Shown here in pieces: positions 9,940-22,895 of a stretch of DNA of 64,000 bases (the stretch's first letter is position 1; every line of letters begins with the position of its first letter). The notes under the pieces were generated by a model, which searched no databases, had not been told where the DNA came from, and saw only the letters and a list, made by a program, of their open reading frames with translations. The stretch comes from Branchiostoma floridae (taxonomy: Eukaryota > Chordata > Leptocardii > Amphioxiformes > Branchiostomatidae). A program made the translations under genes and the position numbers. The DNA is taken from positions 13,444,671 to 13,508,670 of the forward strand of contig NC_049988.1 of assembly GCF_000003815.2 (NCBI RefSeq), read 5' to 3'.

Positions 9940-12900
9940 ATGAAGCTCTTCGTCGCGCTCTTGGCTGTCGGGCTGCCTGCCCTGGCCGCCGCCCACTCCT
10001 GGATCGTCTGTACGGACTACCTGGAGAACAACGGCTGGTACTGGGACCAGGCCAAGTGCAGAGCCTGGCCAAGGGGTGCCCACAGGTAAGAGGTAATCAT
10101 CATTTAGTTATGGACAGCAAAAGCTAGATAAAACGTTTGGGTCTTCGTATGCAACTTGAGTAACTTTGTGTTGGGAAATGGGCATAGCGACGACCTAGGA
10201 AAGACAGTGTAGTGGCTGTGATGGTCCCAAAGCTATCCTGGCCATGGTCGGTATCTGTATCTGTATCTATATAGCCGTTATAACCGCTCTTCGGCGTAAC
10301 ACACCAGCTTTGCTGGCACGCGGTGCGGCAGCAGCTGTTTATATTACACTGAACGACCTGTCACACCTTACTTTTGCACCTCTATCTGCAAGCGTTTTTT
10401 AAAACTATCCAATGAAGATGCCCCTACTGTGCTAGGTGATAACAAATTCCGCTCCACGATATTTCTGGGAAAGTACGAACTTTTTAACACATCGATCCTA
10501 GGTTGGTAACTCTGGTACTTGAAAACATGACTGTTTCTTGTTCTTTTTTGAGCTGGATACTCATCATATCAGTCGATACGTCCACCAGTTTATTGGTCAT
10601 TTTGTACATCATGCAAAGTCTGGACATTTTCCTTCAAGGTCTGCCCACAGGTAAGCAGGTCATGTGAGGAACTAATCTCTAAGAAGATCCTGGACAGGGG
10701 ACAGGCAGTATCTATGTACCGAAACACTTGCCAAGCAAGCTCCATTTGCCACAGTATCTTACTGGGCTGTGCCTAACTGCGCTAGAAAAATGCACCAGCT
10801 TTTCGATCTACTTTCGGCTCCCCGCAATGCTTTTGTCTATGATGCCAACATTAGTAGGATATTGGAAATCGCAGTGAAAATCGCACTGAAAATCGCAGTG
10901 TACAATGATTGAAACTGTATAAAAAATATTTCAAGTGAAAAGAGAATGATACTTGGCACAACATAGGTATGAAAGTATAAAACATATGATTTTGAGCCAC
11001 TTTACGAATGCCTGGCACAATCTGTAGTATCGCCATTTGGCCTACTTGGTATTTGGTTTGTCATGAGATACTAGTACCTGCTTAACACGTCAATTGTCTG
11101 TGTTGGAGAAACGGACAAGATGTAGACTGGTGTTTTTCTCCATTCTATCTATCCAGGCATAACCTTCGTTTCGGCAATTTTGGATCACATCGCGGGTTTC
11201 TGAACAAACTGGACAACCACCCTGAGGAAACTGCGCTGTGTCAGCACCCACGGAACGACGATACCGAGTACACAGACGTGATGCCCATGGCGGCGTACTA
11301 CGCGGGGCAGACGGTCGTCCTAACCCACCCCACAAACGTACTACTTCTCTTTTTATTACCAGTCGGATATGATTTCATGATAAGTGAGACTGAGTGGACT
11401 AGTATCCAAATTCTAGTGTTTGGAAGCGGATCGTCGGTCAAATAGTAGAAGATGGACAAAAGGAGGGAATAGTGTGCTAGGGGAGTCGGCCGGTCATAGG
11501 AGTCATGCATCAGTAAATAACATGACCTCTACATTTTGTAGCTAATGTATCTAGATGCGCATCGGAAAAACAGATCACTTCGAAAATTACAGCGTCCAGT
11601 CGAGCATCATTCAACGTATGAAATCCAATATCTAAGCATGCCGTAAAACATGCATAAAGGTTGCCTTTCGTCATGCTTTACGTCCGGATGCTTTACGAAT
11701 CATGTATGATGTCGATATGTTGGGGAGGGGGTAATAATTTGTACGGATGTTGCACGTTATTGTTGACCCATGACATACCCATGACTGTCTATTACCAGGG
11801 CCACGTGGCAGATGTGAGATGCAAGAACGACACCAACATCTACGACACTGAGAACCTGATCTTCGCGGTGGACGGAGACGAGGACCCCTGCTGTATCAAC
11901 TCGGACAAACTCATAGTGGTTGAAGACATGGGAATATCTCCTTACGGTTTGTAGAGAGACTCTTATTTACATTATGGTTCGTATCATAATCAACGACGTT
12001 TATGTACTTATTAAAGTCCTACAACAAACCCATGTGTCATCATCTAATGCAGCTCATAAAGAATATCTGAGAACGGCAATTTTCATGTTATTCCATTTTG
12101 GATGCTTTGCTTTATCGCTACTTATACGGTCCCATATGGAGAAAGAAACCCTACGGGTAAATCTATGGGCTGTTTTTCTGCACCTTCGAACGTGACCCCT
12201 ACGTGGCCAAGTGGGACAACCTGCGACAACAGAGCTATATTGAGGCACAGCCGGGCCCCTGGATTATTTTAACTTGCATTCAAAATCAACCCGGAACCCG
12301 GCAACAAATAATATGCTCCTTGAATGTTGGTATGGTATGGAATGGAATAGAGTTGTTTTATCTTATTACTTAGAAAAGTGCCGAAGCCTCAGTAGATTTG
12401 GAATATATTTCATATTTTGACGTTTAGGGCCTAACATCGACCCTGTGCTGACCACCACCTACCCGAAGCCTGGGTTCCAGAACGCACCCAAGTTCTGTGA
12501 GCATGAACGGGCATCAATGGGGACGTACAACTTCACCATTCCGCTGGATATGAAGCCAGGTCAGGTTTTATATTAACGTTATTTAATGTTTTTGGTTTGT
12601 GGACCAAATAATCGGCAATAACCAACTACATTATCTCATATCAGCAAATTCAAGCCTCCTACGCAGTTCTTCTAGCAGTGCTGGCTTTTGTTTTATGGAG
12701 GGGGCGCTGACTGGCGATTTTCAACATTGGCGAAGGTTCTTTACAAGTTCGGCGCGGAAAGTCCTGTCTTGACGTTAGAGAACCTTAGGCAATGTTAAAA
12801 ATCGCAAACTAGAGTCTAGTGTTCTTTCACAAAATAAAACCCAGCGCAGCTAGAAGTCTTCGTATGAGGCTAACCAAATACGTACGTCCACAGGTCGGCA

Positions 12901-13058
12901 CACCTTCGTCTGGAAGTGGATCCGGCAAATCAGGGTCAGCCCCTTCACCACCTGCTGGGAGGCTGACGTGTTCGCCACCAAGGCGGAGAGGGACGCGCAC
13001 TACACAGCTACGGTACTTCAGTACCTCCATAAAATATGTTTTCATTAGCGTTTGCGTA

Positions 13059-13106
<48 letters not shown>

Positions 13107-13566
13107 CAAGATAACTCAGGAACGGCTGGATGCATTGGTTTTATACTGATGCGTTGGGGTGTACAATTACAAACTTGAAATGATTAGATGCAGTGGGATT
13201 TTTGTAAAAAAGATTCCAAAGAGGAAAGGCGCCCATTTGCGCCATTTTGTGCCTTTTTTTAATTTTTCGTCGAAGGATCTGTGATAAGTTTGATACAGAT
13301 TTTTTTTCTGAAAGGCAAGAAGACAACAGTACACAGATGAACAAGTTTTATCGTTTTTCTTGCCCTTCACCAATATCAAGACTTGAAGCATTGGAACGGT
13401 AACAAGATTTGATACCAGTCACACCTCGAAGTCTAATCGTCCCCCTTCCCTGTCCCTCCAGGGTCAGTCTACCGTAGATCTGTGGGACTTCTACCAGATC
13501 AACACCATTGTTGACGGCCAGATCGTGGATCCGATAGATCCCGTGGATCAGATCCTCATCGGTTGA
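9940..13566 (+). CDS. Array copy 3: secreted His-N-terminal protein, type B
   Basis: Exons are 9940-10085, 11157-11337, 11799-11946, 12428-12559, 12894-13012 and 13462-13566, giving 276 residues. The signal peptide and His19 match copy 2. Exon 3 is one codon longer (GAC), which turns K-N-T-N into K-N-D-T-N and so creates an N-glycosylation sequon seven residues after the conserved His. Exon 4 reads CEHERASMG where type A reads CE(D/N)PGSAMG. Exon 5 reads WIRQIRVSPF. Introns 2 and 4 are shorter than in type A, the MITE before exon 5 is absent, and a (TG)n tract lies in intron 5. This copy pairs with copy 2 as the first unit of a two-gene duplication; its closest relative is copy 5. Confidence 0.9.
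10250..10860 (+). repeat. Dispersed repeat in intron 1 of copy 3
   Basis: Equivalent of the repeat at 5313-5920. Boundaries are approximate. Confidence 0.5.
13061..13104. repeat. (TG)22 microsatellite, intron 5 of copy 3
   Basis: Uninterrupted TG dinucleotides about 50 bp after the exon 5 donor. Copy 5 has the equivalent tract at 22348-22397; type A copies do not. Confidence 0.95.
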
Positions 13567-13597
13567 TGGATGGATCAGGCCTCCATGACGTCATCGA

Positions 13598-13603
13598 AAT
13601 AAA
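13598..13603 (+). terminator. Poly(A) signal of copy 3
   Basis: AATAAA 31 bp after the stop codon. Confidence 0.7.
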
Positions 13604-14305
13604 TTTCAAACTGTGAAATATCATAGTGGCTTAATTCTTTGTTTCTGATATCTATGTTTACCACAATCAAGTTGAAAACCAAGGTGACATAACGGATATA
13701 ATTGACAGTTACTATGCTACAGCTGAAATGCGAAGCTTGACGTGTTACGCCGAAGGGCGATTATACCGACCCTTGCTATACTGATACAGAAAAGGGATAG
13801 ACAAAAGGTCTTTACCACATACCTGCATGCACCTGTTCTACAGCATATCAAAGCTAATGTCAATATTCCGTGCCATTTATTTGTTTTTTATTCCCATTAC
13901 TTCACACTAGTTTGTGTGCTTATCTGTAATGACGGTTTTAAATGACGCCATACGGCAACTATGAAATAAAAGGGGTCGGCTTCTCTTCGTTCCTCTATAA
14001 GACCAAGTGTTGTCCCTCGCGATGTGACTAGATCAGATCAGTCAGTCCGGATACACCTGGCTTGTGACCTACAAGTTCACCGGTGCACAGTTTAAACACC
14101 GTCCGGAAACTTTGTGTGGTACAGGTACACGTATCTTCAAATTTACTCTGGCCAGGTTTTCAACACCCTCTGCTTGGTGTTATCATGTACATATAATCAT
14201 TGTCAACATTCGCTGCCGCTGATGTGATGCAATACCCAGGCAAGGTGGGAGACCTTCCTGTCGTTCCCATCTTGCCATAGCAAAGGGTAGGCAAATATAT
14301 ATATT

Positions 14306-14311
14306 TATATA
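14306..14311 (+). promoter_or_regulatory. TATA box of copy 4
   Basis: TATATA, 70 bp before the start codon. The final TAG of the sister boxes is CAG here. Confidence 0.6.
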
Positions 14312-14375
14312 CAGCAACTTGTACGGGCGACGAGAAACAGTTGGCAGTTGTGAGCAGTGTTGCGTCCTGTCGAAA

Positions 14376-17300
14376 ATGAAGGTCTTCGTCGCGCTCTTGG
14401 CTGTCGGGCTGCCTGCCCTGGCCGCCGCCCACTCCTGGATCGTCTGTACGGACTACCTGGAGAACAACGGCTGGTACTGGGACCAGGCCAAGTGTCGGGC
14501 CTGGCCAAGGGGTGCAAACAGGTAAGAGGTAATCATCATTTAGTTATGGACAGCAAAAGCTAGATAAAACGTTTGGGTCTTCGTATGCAACTTGAGTAAC
14601 TTTGTGTTGGGAAATGGGCATAGCGACGACCTAGGAGAGACAGTGTAGTTGCTGTGATGGTCCCAAAGCTATCCTGGCCATGGTCGGTATCTGTATCTGT
14701 ATCTATATAGCCGTTATAACCGCTCTTCGGCGTAACACACCAGCTTCGCAGGCACGCGGTGCGGCAGCAGCTGTTTATATTACACTGAACGACCTGTCAC
14801 ACCTTACTTTTGCACCTCTATCTGCAAGCGTTTTTTAAAACTATCCAGTGAAGATGCCCCTACTGTGCTAGGTGATAACAAATTCCGCTCCACGATATTT
14901 CTGGGAAAGTACGAACTCTGGTACTTGAAAACATGACTGTTTCTTGTTCTTTTTTGAGCTGGATACTCATCATATCAGTCGATACGTCCACCAGTTTATT
15001 GGTCATTTTGTACATCATGCAAAGTCTGGACATTTTCCTTCAAGGTCTGCCCACAGGTAAGCAGGTCATGTGAGGAACTAATCTCTAAGAAGATCCTGGA
15101 CAGGGGACAGGCAGTATCTATGTACCGAAACACTTGCCAAGCAAGCTCCATTTCCCACAGTATCTTACTGGGCTGTGCCTAACTGCGCTAGAAAAATGCA
15201 CCAGCTTTTCTACTTTCGGCTCCCCGCAATGCTTTTGTCTATGATGCCAACATTAGTAGGATATTGGAAATCGCAGTGAAAATCGCAGTGAAAATCGCAG
15301 TGTACAATGATTGAAACTGCATCACAAAATATTTCAAGTGAAAAGAGAATGATACTTGGCACAACATAGGTATGAAATTATAAAACATATGATTTTGAGC
15401 AACTTTACGAATGCCTGGCACAATCTGTAGTATCGCCATTTGGCCTACTTGGTATTTGGTTTGTCATGAGATACTAGTACCTGCTTAACACGTCAATTGT
15501 CTGTGTTGGAGAAACGGACAAGATGTAGACTGGTGTTTTTCTCCATTCTATCTATCCAGGCATAACCTTCGTTTCGGCAATTTTGGATCACATCGCGGGT
15601 TTCTGAACAAACTGGACAACCACCCTGAGGAAACTGCGCTGTGTCAGTACCCACGGAATGATGATACCGAGTACACAGACGTAATGCCCATGGCGGCGTA
15701 CTACCTGGGACAGAAGGTCGTCCTAACCCACCCCACAAACGTACTACCTCTCTTTCATTACCAGTCTGATATGATTTCATAATTAGGAAGACTGAGTGGA
15801 CTAGTATCCAAATTCCAATGTTTGGAAGTAAAATAAACAACAGTGTGGACGTACACAACAAAATGGCTGCCATAAATTGCGCTTGAAAATCGAGTCAACT
15901 TTGCGATTTTTTCCCAACTTTTACTTGCGTTCACACTGACGTGCGATGGACGGGTGAAGTACTAGTACATGACCTTTACATTTTTTAGTAACATATGCCT
16001 TTATCTAGATGCGCATCGGGAAAAGAGATATATCCGACAATGATAGCGTTCATTCAAGTGCTTTTGTTTTCTCTCGCATGACAAGAGATCCGATATTCAA
16101 GTACTGTATGCCTTAAAGCATGTGTTATATTTACTTTTTTTCAGTATATACTTTATACCTCCCTCACATTAGGCGAAAATCGATCAGACGACGGTTCTGT
16201 GGCAATCGCCCGAGCCTCGCTTATCATAATAACTTGCTTAAAGATCAGAATCCATGTGTGTTGTCGATATGTTGTACGGATGTTGCACGTTATTGTTGCA
16301 CCCGCGATATGCCAATGACTGTCTTTTACCAGGGCCACGTGGCAGATGCGAGATGCAAGAACACCAACATCTACGACACGGAGAACCTGATCTTCGTGGT
16401 GGACGGAGACGAGGACCCCTGCTGTATCAACTCTACCAAACTCATAGTGGTTGAAGACATGGGAATATCGCCATATGGTTTGTAGAGAGATACTTCTTTA
16501 CTCTAGGGTTCGTATCATAATCAACGACGTTTATGTACTTATTCAAGCCCTACAACTAACCCATGTGTAGGTTGCATCTAATGCAGCTCATAAAGAATAT
16601 TAGCCAGAGAACGGCAATTTGCATGTTATTCCATTTTTTTTACAAAACTGGATGCTTTGCTTTTTAGATACGTATACGGTCCCATACGGAGAAAGAAACC
16701 CTACGACTACGTGTAAATCTATGGGCTGTTTTTCTGCACCTTCTAACGTGACCCCTGCTTGGCCACGTGGGACACGCTGCGACAACAGAGCTATATTTAG
16801 GCACAGTCGGGCCCCTGGATTATTCTAACTTACATTTTTAAATTTTAAAAAATCAACTCGGAACCCAGCAACAAATAATATGCTCCTTGAATGTTGGAAT
16901 GGTATGGAATGGAATAGAGTTGTTTTATCTTATTACGTAGAAAAGTGCCAAAGCCTCAGTGAATTTGAAATATGTTTCATATTTGGACATTCAGGGCCTG
17001 ACATTGATCCTGTGCTGACCACCACCTACCCGAAGCCGGGGTTCCAGAACGCACCCAAGTTCTGTGAGAATCCAGGAAGCGCCATGGGGACGTACAACTT
17101 CACCATTCCGCTGGACATGAAACCAGGTCAGGGTTTATATTAACGTTATTTAGTGTATTTGGCTTGTGGACAAAATAATTGGACAGAACCAACTACATTC
17201 TCTCATATTAGCAAATTTTAGCCTCTTACGGAGCCTTCTAACAACAACATTTTGTTCTGGGGGGGGGGGGGGGGCGCTGACTCACGATTTTCAACATTGG

Positions 17301-18468
17301 CGAAGGTTCTTTTTACAAGTTCGACGCGGAAAGTCCTGTCTTGGCGTTAGAGAACCTTAGGCAATGTTAAAAATCGCAAACTAGAGTCAGATCAGCTAGA
17401 AGTCTTCGTATGAGGCTAAAGCTAAGGGCACAACCCGACATACGTGCAATTTGTCCGTACGTTTTTTTTTTGGGGGGGGGGGACGCCACGTCCACCACAT
17501 ATTTCTGAAAACGTTCAGGCTGTACAGGGCAGGATTCCCTACGAGTTCGTACGGAGGCGGCACTTACCACTTACGGACCCCAAAAGATTGCCCACGTTTT
17601 GGCACGTAGACAACACGCGGCGGGTTGTGCCCTCAGCTTAAGCAAATACCATCCTCCACAGGCCGCCACACCTTCGTCTGGAAGTGGATCCGGGCCACCT
17701 GGGTCAGCCCCTTCACCACCTGCTGGGAGGCTGATGTGTACGCCACCAAGGCGGAGAGAGACGTGCACTACACAGCTACGGTACTTCAGTACCTCCATTA
17801 ATGATGAATATTCATGTTATGTTTTCACTAGCGTTTGTGCGTCCGTTTGTTTGCCAACAAGATATCTCAGGAACGGCTGGATGCATTGGTTTCATACTGT
17901 TGCGTTGTTAAGGTTTGAAAAATGGAAAATGAAAAATGGATTCGGTCCCTTTGGTACTGCAGCCGAACCTACTTCTAGTCTTGATATCTCGTGTTCTGAA
18001 CAAGCTACGGTTACAGTTTCTGGGTGTTAGGTAGCTCTTGTGTTCGGGAAGAAGTAACATAAGTAGGGGTATTAGTTTTAGGATTACAGTGGCATTTGTG
18101 GAAAAAAAATCCAAAGAGGATATGCGGCCATTTGCGCCATTTTGTGTTTTGTTTTTTTTAAATTTTCATCGAAGGGTCTGCGATAAGTTTGATACAGATT
18201 CTTTTTTCTGAGAGCCAAGAAGACAACAGTACACAGGTGAAGAAACTATATCTTTTTTTGATTGCCTTTCACCAATATCCAGACTTGCAGCATTGGAACG
18301 ATAACAAGATTTGATACGAGTCATACCTCGAAGTCTAATCGTTCCCCTTCCCTGTCCCTCCAGGGCCAGTCTACCGTAGATCTGTGGGACTTCTACCAGA
18401 TCAACACCATTGTTGACGGCCAGATCGTGGATCCGATAGATCCCGTGGATCAGATCCTCATCGGTTGA
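14376..18468 (+). CDS. Array copy 4: secreted His-N-terminal protein, type A
   Basis: Exons are 14376-14521, 15560-15740, 16333-16477, 16995-17126, 17662-17780 and 18364-18468; 275 residues. It starts MKVFVALL, the only Leu3Val change among the visible signal peptides of this subfamily, with the same AAA/HSW junction. Exon 1 ends GANR where sisters have GAHR. Both candidate copper histidines, the eight cysteines, the YNFT sequon and PFTTCWEADV are kept. Intron 2 retains only the left part of the TACCTCCC element seen whole in copy 1. It is the type A member of the second two-gene unit, about 9.37 kb from copy 2. Confidence 0.9.
14687..15260 (+). repeat. Dispersed repeat in intron 1 of copy 4
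   Basis: Equivalent of the repeat at 5313-5920 with an internal deletion near 14915. Confidence 0.5.
17420..17638. mobile_element. Harbinger-like MITE in intron 4 of copy 4
   Basis: Same insertion as at 3192-3409, flanked by TAA at 17417-17419 and 17639-17641. Twelve bases of the right inverted repeat are missing compared with copies 1 and 2. Confidence 0.7.
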
Positions 18469-18499
18469 TGGATGGATCAGGCCGCCATGATGTCATCGA

Positions 18500-18505
18500 A
18501 ATAAA
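18500..18505 (+). terminator. Poly(A) signal of copy 4
   Basis: AATAAA 31 bp after the stop codon. Confidence 0.7.
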
Positions 18506-19213
18506 TTTCAAACTGTGAAATATCATAGTGGCTTAATTCTTTGTTTCTGATATCTATGAAGTTGAAAACCAAGGTGACTTAACGGGTATACTTGACAGTT
18601 ACTAGGCTACAGCTGAAATGTGAAGCTTGACGTGTTACGCCGAAGGGCGATTATACCGACCCTTGCTATACTGATACAGAAAAGGGATAGACAAAAGGTC
18701 TTTACCACATACCTGCATGCACCTGTTCTACAGCATATCAACGCTAATGTCAATATTTAGTGCCATTTATTTGTTTTTTATCCCCATTACTTCACACTGG
18801 TTTGTACGTGTTTATCTGTAATGACGGTTTTGAATGACGCCATACGGTAACTATGAAATAAAAGGGGTCGGCTTCTCTTCGTTCCTCTATAGATCTCTAT
18901 AAGACCAAGTGTTGTCCCTCGCGATGTGACTGGATCAGATCAGTCAGTCCGGATACACCTGGCTTGTGACCTATAAGTACAAACCGGCAGTATCTAAGTT
19001 CACCGGTGCACAGTTTATACACCGTCCGGAACTGACTTTCTGTGGTACAGGTACACGTATCTTCAAATTTACAGGTTTTCAACACCCTCTGCTTGGTGTT
19101 ATCATGTCCATATAATCATTGTAAACATTCGCTGCCGCTGATGTGATGCAATTCCCAGGAGAGGTGGGAAACCTTCCTGTCGTTCCCATCCTTCAATAGC
19201 AAATATATATATT

Positions 19214-19222
19214 TATATATAG
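19214..19222 (+). promoter_or_regulatory. TATA box of copy 5
   Basis: TATATATAG, 70 bp before the start codon. Confidence 0.65.
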
Positions 19223-19283
19223 CAACTTGTACGGGCGACGAGAAACAGTTGGCAGTTGTGAGCAGTGTTGCGTCCTGTCGAAA

Positions 19284-22200
19284 ATGAAGCTCTTCGTCGC
19301 GCTCTTGGCTGTCGGGCTGCCTGCCCTGGCCGCCGCCCACTCATGGATCGTCTGTACGGACTACCTGGAGAACAACGGCTGGTACTGGGACCAGGCCAAG
19401 TGCAGAGCCTGGCCAAGGGGTGCCCACAGGTAAGAGTTAATCATCATTTAGTTATGGACAGCAAAAGCTAGATAAAACGTTTGGGTCTTCGTATGCAACT
19501 TGAGTAAGTTTGTGTTGGGAAATGGGCATAGCGACGACCTAGGAGAGACAGTGTAGTGGCTGTGATGGTCCCAAAGCTATCCTGGCCATGGTCGGTATCT
19601 GTATCTGTATCTACGCTATTCGGCGTAACACACCAGCTTCGCAGGCACGCGGTGCGGCAGCAGCTGTTTATATTACACTGAACGACCTGTCACACCTTAC
19701 TTTTGCACCTCTATCTGCAAGCGTTTTTTAAAACTATCCAGTGAAGATGCCCCTACTGTGCTAGGTGATAACAAATTCCGCTCCACGATATTTCTGGGAA
19801 AGTACGAACTTTTTAACACATCGATCCTAGGTTGGTAACTCTGGTACTTGAAGGCATGACTGTTCCTTGTTCTTTTTTGAGCTGGATACTCATCATATCA
19901 GTCGATACGTCCACCAGTTTATTGGTCATTTTGTACATCATGCAAAGTCTGGACATTTTCCTTCAAGGTCTGCCCACAGGTAAGCAGGTCATGTGAGGAA
20001 CTAATCTCTAAGAAGATCCTGGACAGGGGACAGACAGTATCTATGTACCGAAACAATCTCCACTTGCCAAGCAAGCTCCATTTGCCACAGCATCTTACTG
20101 GGCTGTGCCTAACTGAGCTAGAAAAATGAACCAGCTTTTCTACTTTCGGCTCCCCGCAATGCTTTTGTCTATGATGCCAACATTAGTAGGATATTGGAAA
20201 TCGCAGTAAAATCGCAGTGAAAATCGCAGTGTACAATGATTGAAACTGCATCACAAAATATTTCAAGTGAAAATAGAATGATACTTAGCACAACATAGGT
20301 ATGAAATTATAAAACATATGATTTTGCGCCACTTAACGAATGCCTGGCACAATCTGTAGTATCGCCATTTGGCCTACTTGGTATTTGGTTTGTCCTGAGA
20401 TACTAGTACCTGCTTAACACATCAATTGTCTGTGTTGGAGAAACGGACAAGATGTAGACTGGTGTTGTTTTCCATTCTATCTATCCAGGCATAACCTTCG
20501 TTTCGGCAATTTTGGACATCATCGCGGGTTTCTGAACAAACTGGACAACCACCCTGAGGAAACTGCGCTGTGTCAGTACCCACGGAACGACGATACCGAG
20601 TACACAGACGTGATGCCCATGGCGGCGTACTACCCGGGGCAGACGGTCGTCCTAACCCACCCCACAAACGTACTACTTCTCTTTTTATTACCAGTCGGAT
20701 ATGATTTCATGATAAGTGAGACTGAGTGGACTAGTTTCCAAATTCTAGTGTTTGGAAGCGGATCGTCGGTCAAATAGTAGAAAATGGACAAAATGAGGGA
20801 ATAGTGTGCTAGGGGAGTCGGCCGGTCATAGGAGTCATGCATCGGTAAATAACATGACCTCTACATTTTGTAACTAATGTATCTAGATGCGCATCGGAAA
20901 AACAGATCACTTCGAAAATTACAGCGTCCAGTCGAGCATCATTCGCATGAAATCCAATATCTAAGCATGCCTTAAAACATGCATAAAGTTTGCCTTTCGT
21001 CGTGCTTTACGTCCGGATGCTTTACGAATCATGTATGGTGTCGATATGTTGGGGAGGGGGTAATAATTTGTACGGATGTTGCACGTTATTGTTGACCCAT
21101 GACATACCCATGACTGTCTATTACCAGGGCCACGTGGCAGATGTGAGATGCAAGAACGACACCAACATCTACGACACAGAGAACCTGATCTTCGCGGTGG
21201 ACGGAGACGATGACCCCTGCTGTATCGACTCGGACAAACTCATAGTGGTTGAAGACATGGGGATATCGCCTTACGGTTTGTAGAGAGACTCTTATTTACT
21301 GGTTCGTATCATAATCAACGACGTTTATGTACTTATTAAAGTCCTACAACAAACCCATGTGTCACCATCTAATGCAGCTCAGAAAGAATATCTGAGAACG
21401 GCAATTTTCATGTTATTCCATTTTGGATGCTTTGCTTTTTCGCTACTTATACGGTCCCATATGGAGAAAGAAACCCTACGGGTAAATCTATGGGCTGTTT
21501 TTCTGCACCTTCGAACGTGACCCCTACGTGGCCAAGTGGGACAACCTGCGACAACAGAGCTATATTGAGGCACAGCCGGGCCCCTGGATTATTTTAACTT
21601 GCATTCAAAATCAACACGGAACCCGGCAACAAATAACATGCTCCTTGAATGTTGGTATGGTATGGAATGAAATAGAGTTGTTTTATCTTATTACTTAGAA
21701 AAGTGCCGAAGCCTCAGTAAATTTGAAATATATTTCATATTTTGACGTTTAGGGCCTAACATCGACCCTGTGCTGACCACCACCTACCCGAAGCCTGGGT
21801 TCCAGAACGCACCCAAGTTCTGTGAGCATGAACGGGCATCAATGGGGACGTACAACTTCACCATTCCGCTGGATATGAAGCCAGGTCAGGTTTTATATTA
21901 ACGTTATTTAATGTTTTTGGTTTGTGGACCAAATAATTGGCAATAACCAACTACATTATCTCATATCAGCAAATTCTAGCCTCCTACGCAGTTCTTCTAG
22001 CAGTGCTGGCTTTGTTTTATGGAGGGGGCGCTGACTGGCGATTTTCAACATTGGCGAAGGTTCTTTACAAGTTAGGCAATGTTAAAAATCGCAAACTAGA
22101 GTCTAGTGTTCTTTCACAAAATAAAACCCAGCGCAGCTAGAAGTCTTCGTATGAGGCTAACCAAATACGTGCGTCCACAGGTCGGCACACCTTCGTCTGG

Positions 22201-22345
22201 AAGTGGATCCGGCAAATCAGGGTCAGCCCCTTCACCACCTGCTGGGAGGCTGACGTGTTCGCCACCAAGGCGGAGAGAGACGCGCACTACACAGCTACGG
22301 TACTTCAGTACCTCCATGAAATATGTTTTCATTAGCGTTTGCGTA

Positions 22346-22399
<54 letters not shown>

Positions 22400-22858
22400 C
22401 AAGATAACTCAGGAACGGCTGGATGCATTGGTTTTATACTGATGCGTTGGGGTGTACAATTACAAACTTGAAATGATTAGATGCAGTGGCATTTTTGTAA
22501 AAATAGATTCCAAAGAGGAAAGGCGCCCATTTGCGCCATTTTGTGCCTTTTTTAATTTTTCGTCGAAGGATCTGTGATAAGTTTGATACAGATTTTTTTC
22601 TGAAAGGCAAGAAGACAACACTACACAGATGAACAAGTTTTATCGTTTTTCTTGCCCTTCACCAATATCAAGACTTGAAGCATTGGAACGGTAACAAGAT
22701 TTGATACGAGTCATACCTCGAAGTATAATCGTGCCCCTTTCCTGTCCCTCCAGGGCCAGTCTACCGTAGATCTGTGGGACTTCTACCAGATCAACACCAT
22801 TGTTGACGGCCAGATCGTGGATCCGATAGATCCCGTGGATCAAATCCTCATCGGTTGA
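19284..22858 (+). CDS. Array copy 5: secreted His-N-terminal protein, type B
   Basis: Exons are 19284-19429, 20489-20669, 21128-21275, 21753-21884, 22181-22299 and 22754-22858; 276 residues. It shares the type B marks of copy 3: extra Asp codon in exon 3 with an N-D-T sequon, CEHERASMG in exon 4, WIRQIRVSPF in exon 5, no MITE before exon 5, and a TG tract in intron 5. Differences from copy 3 include GHHRGF (a GGATCACAT to GGACATCAT change) in exon 2 and DDDPCCIDS in exon 3. It is the type B member of the second two-gene unit, about 9.34 kb from copy 3. All splice sites are intact. Confidence 0.9.
19594..20190 (+). repeat. Dispersed repeat in intron 1 of copy 5
   Basis: Equivalent of the repeat at 5313-5920, missing part of its front end near 19612. 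Confidence 0.5.
22348..22397. repeat. (TG)25 microsatellite, intron 5 of copy 5
   Basis: Longer allele of the tract in copy 3, at the homologous position. Confidence 0.95.
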
Positions 22859-22889
22859 TGGATGGATCAGGCCTCCATCACGTCATCGA

Positions 22890-22895
22890 AATAAA
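22890..22895 (+). terminator. Poly(A) signal of copy 5
   Basis: AATAAA 31 bp after the stop codon. Confidence 0.7.

Larger units (their letters stand above)
13567..14375. other. Spacer between copies 3 and 4
   Basis: Same contents as the other spacers of copies 1-6: 3' UTR, inverted repeat piece, upstream modules. The distal module is shortened by loss of part of the ACAAACCGG segment. Confidence 0.55.
18469..19283. other. Spacer between copies 4 and 5
   Basis: 3' UTR of copy 4, inverted repeat piece, upstream modules of copy 5. No other gene seen. Confidence 0.55.

Noticed and set aside
12827-13135. His-Thr repeat protein on the minus strand
   Set aside because: Translation of a TG microsatellite and antisense exon 5.
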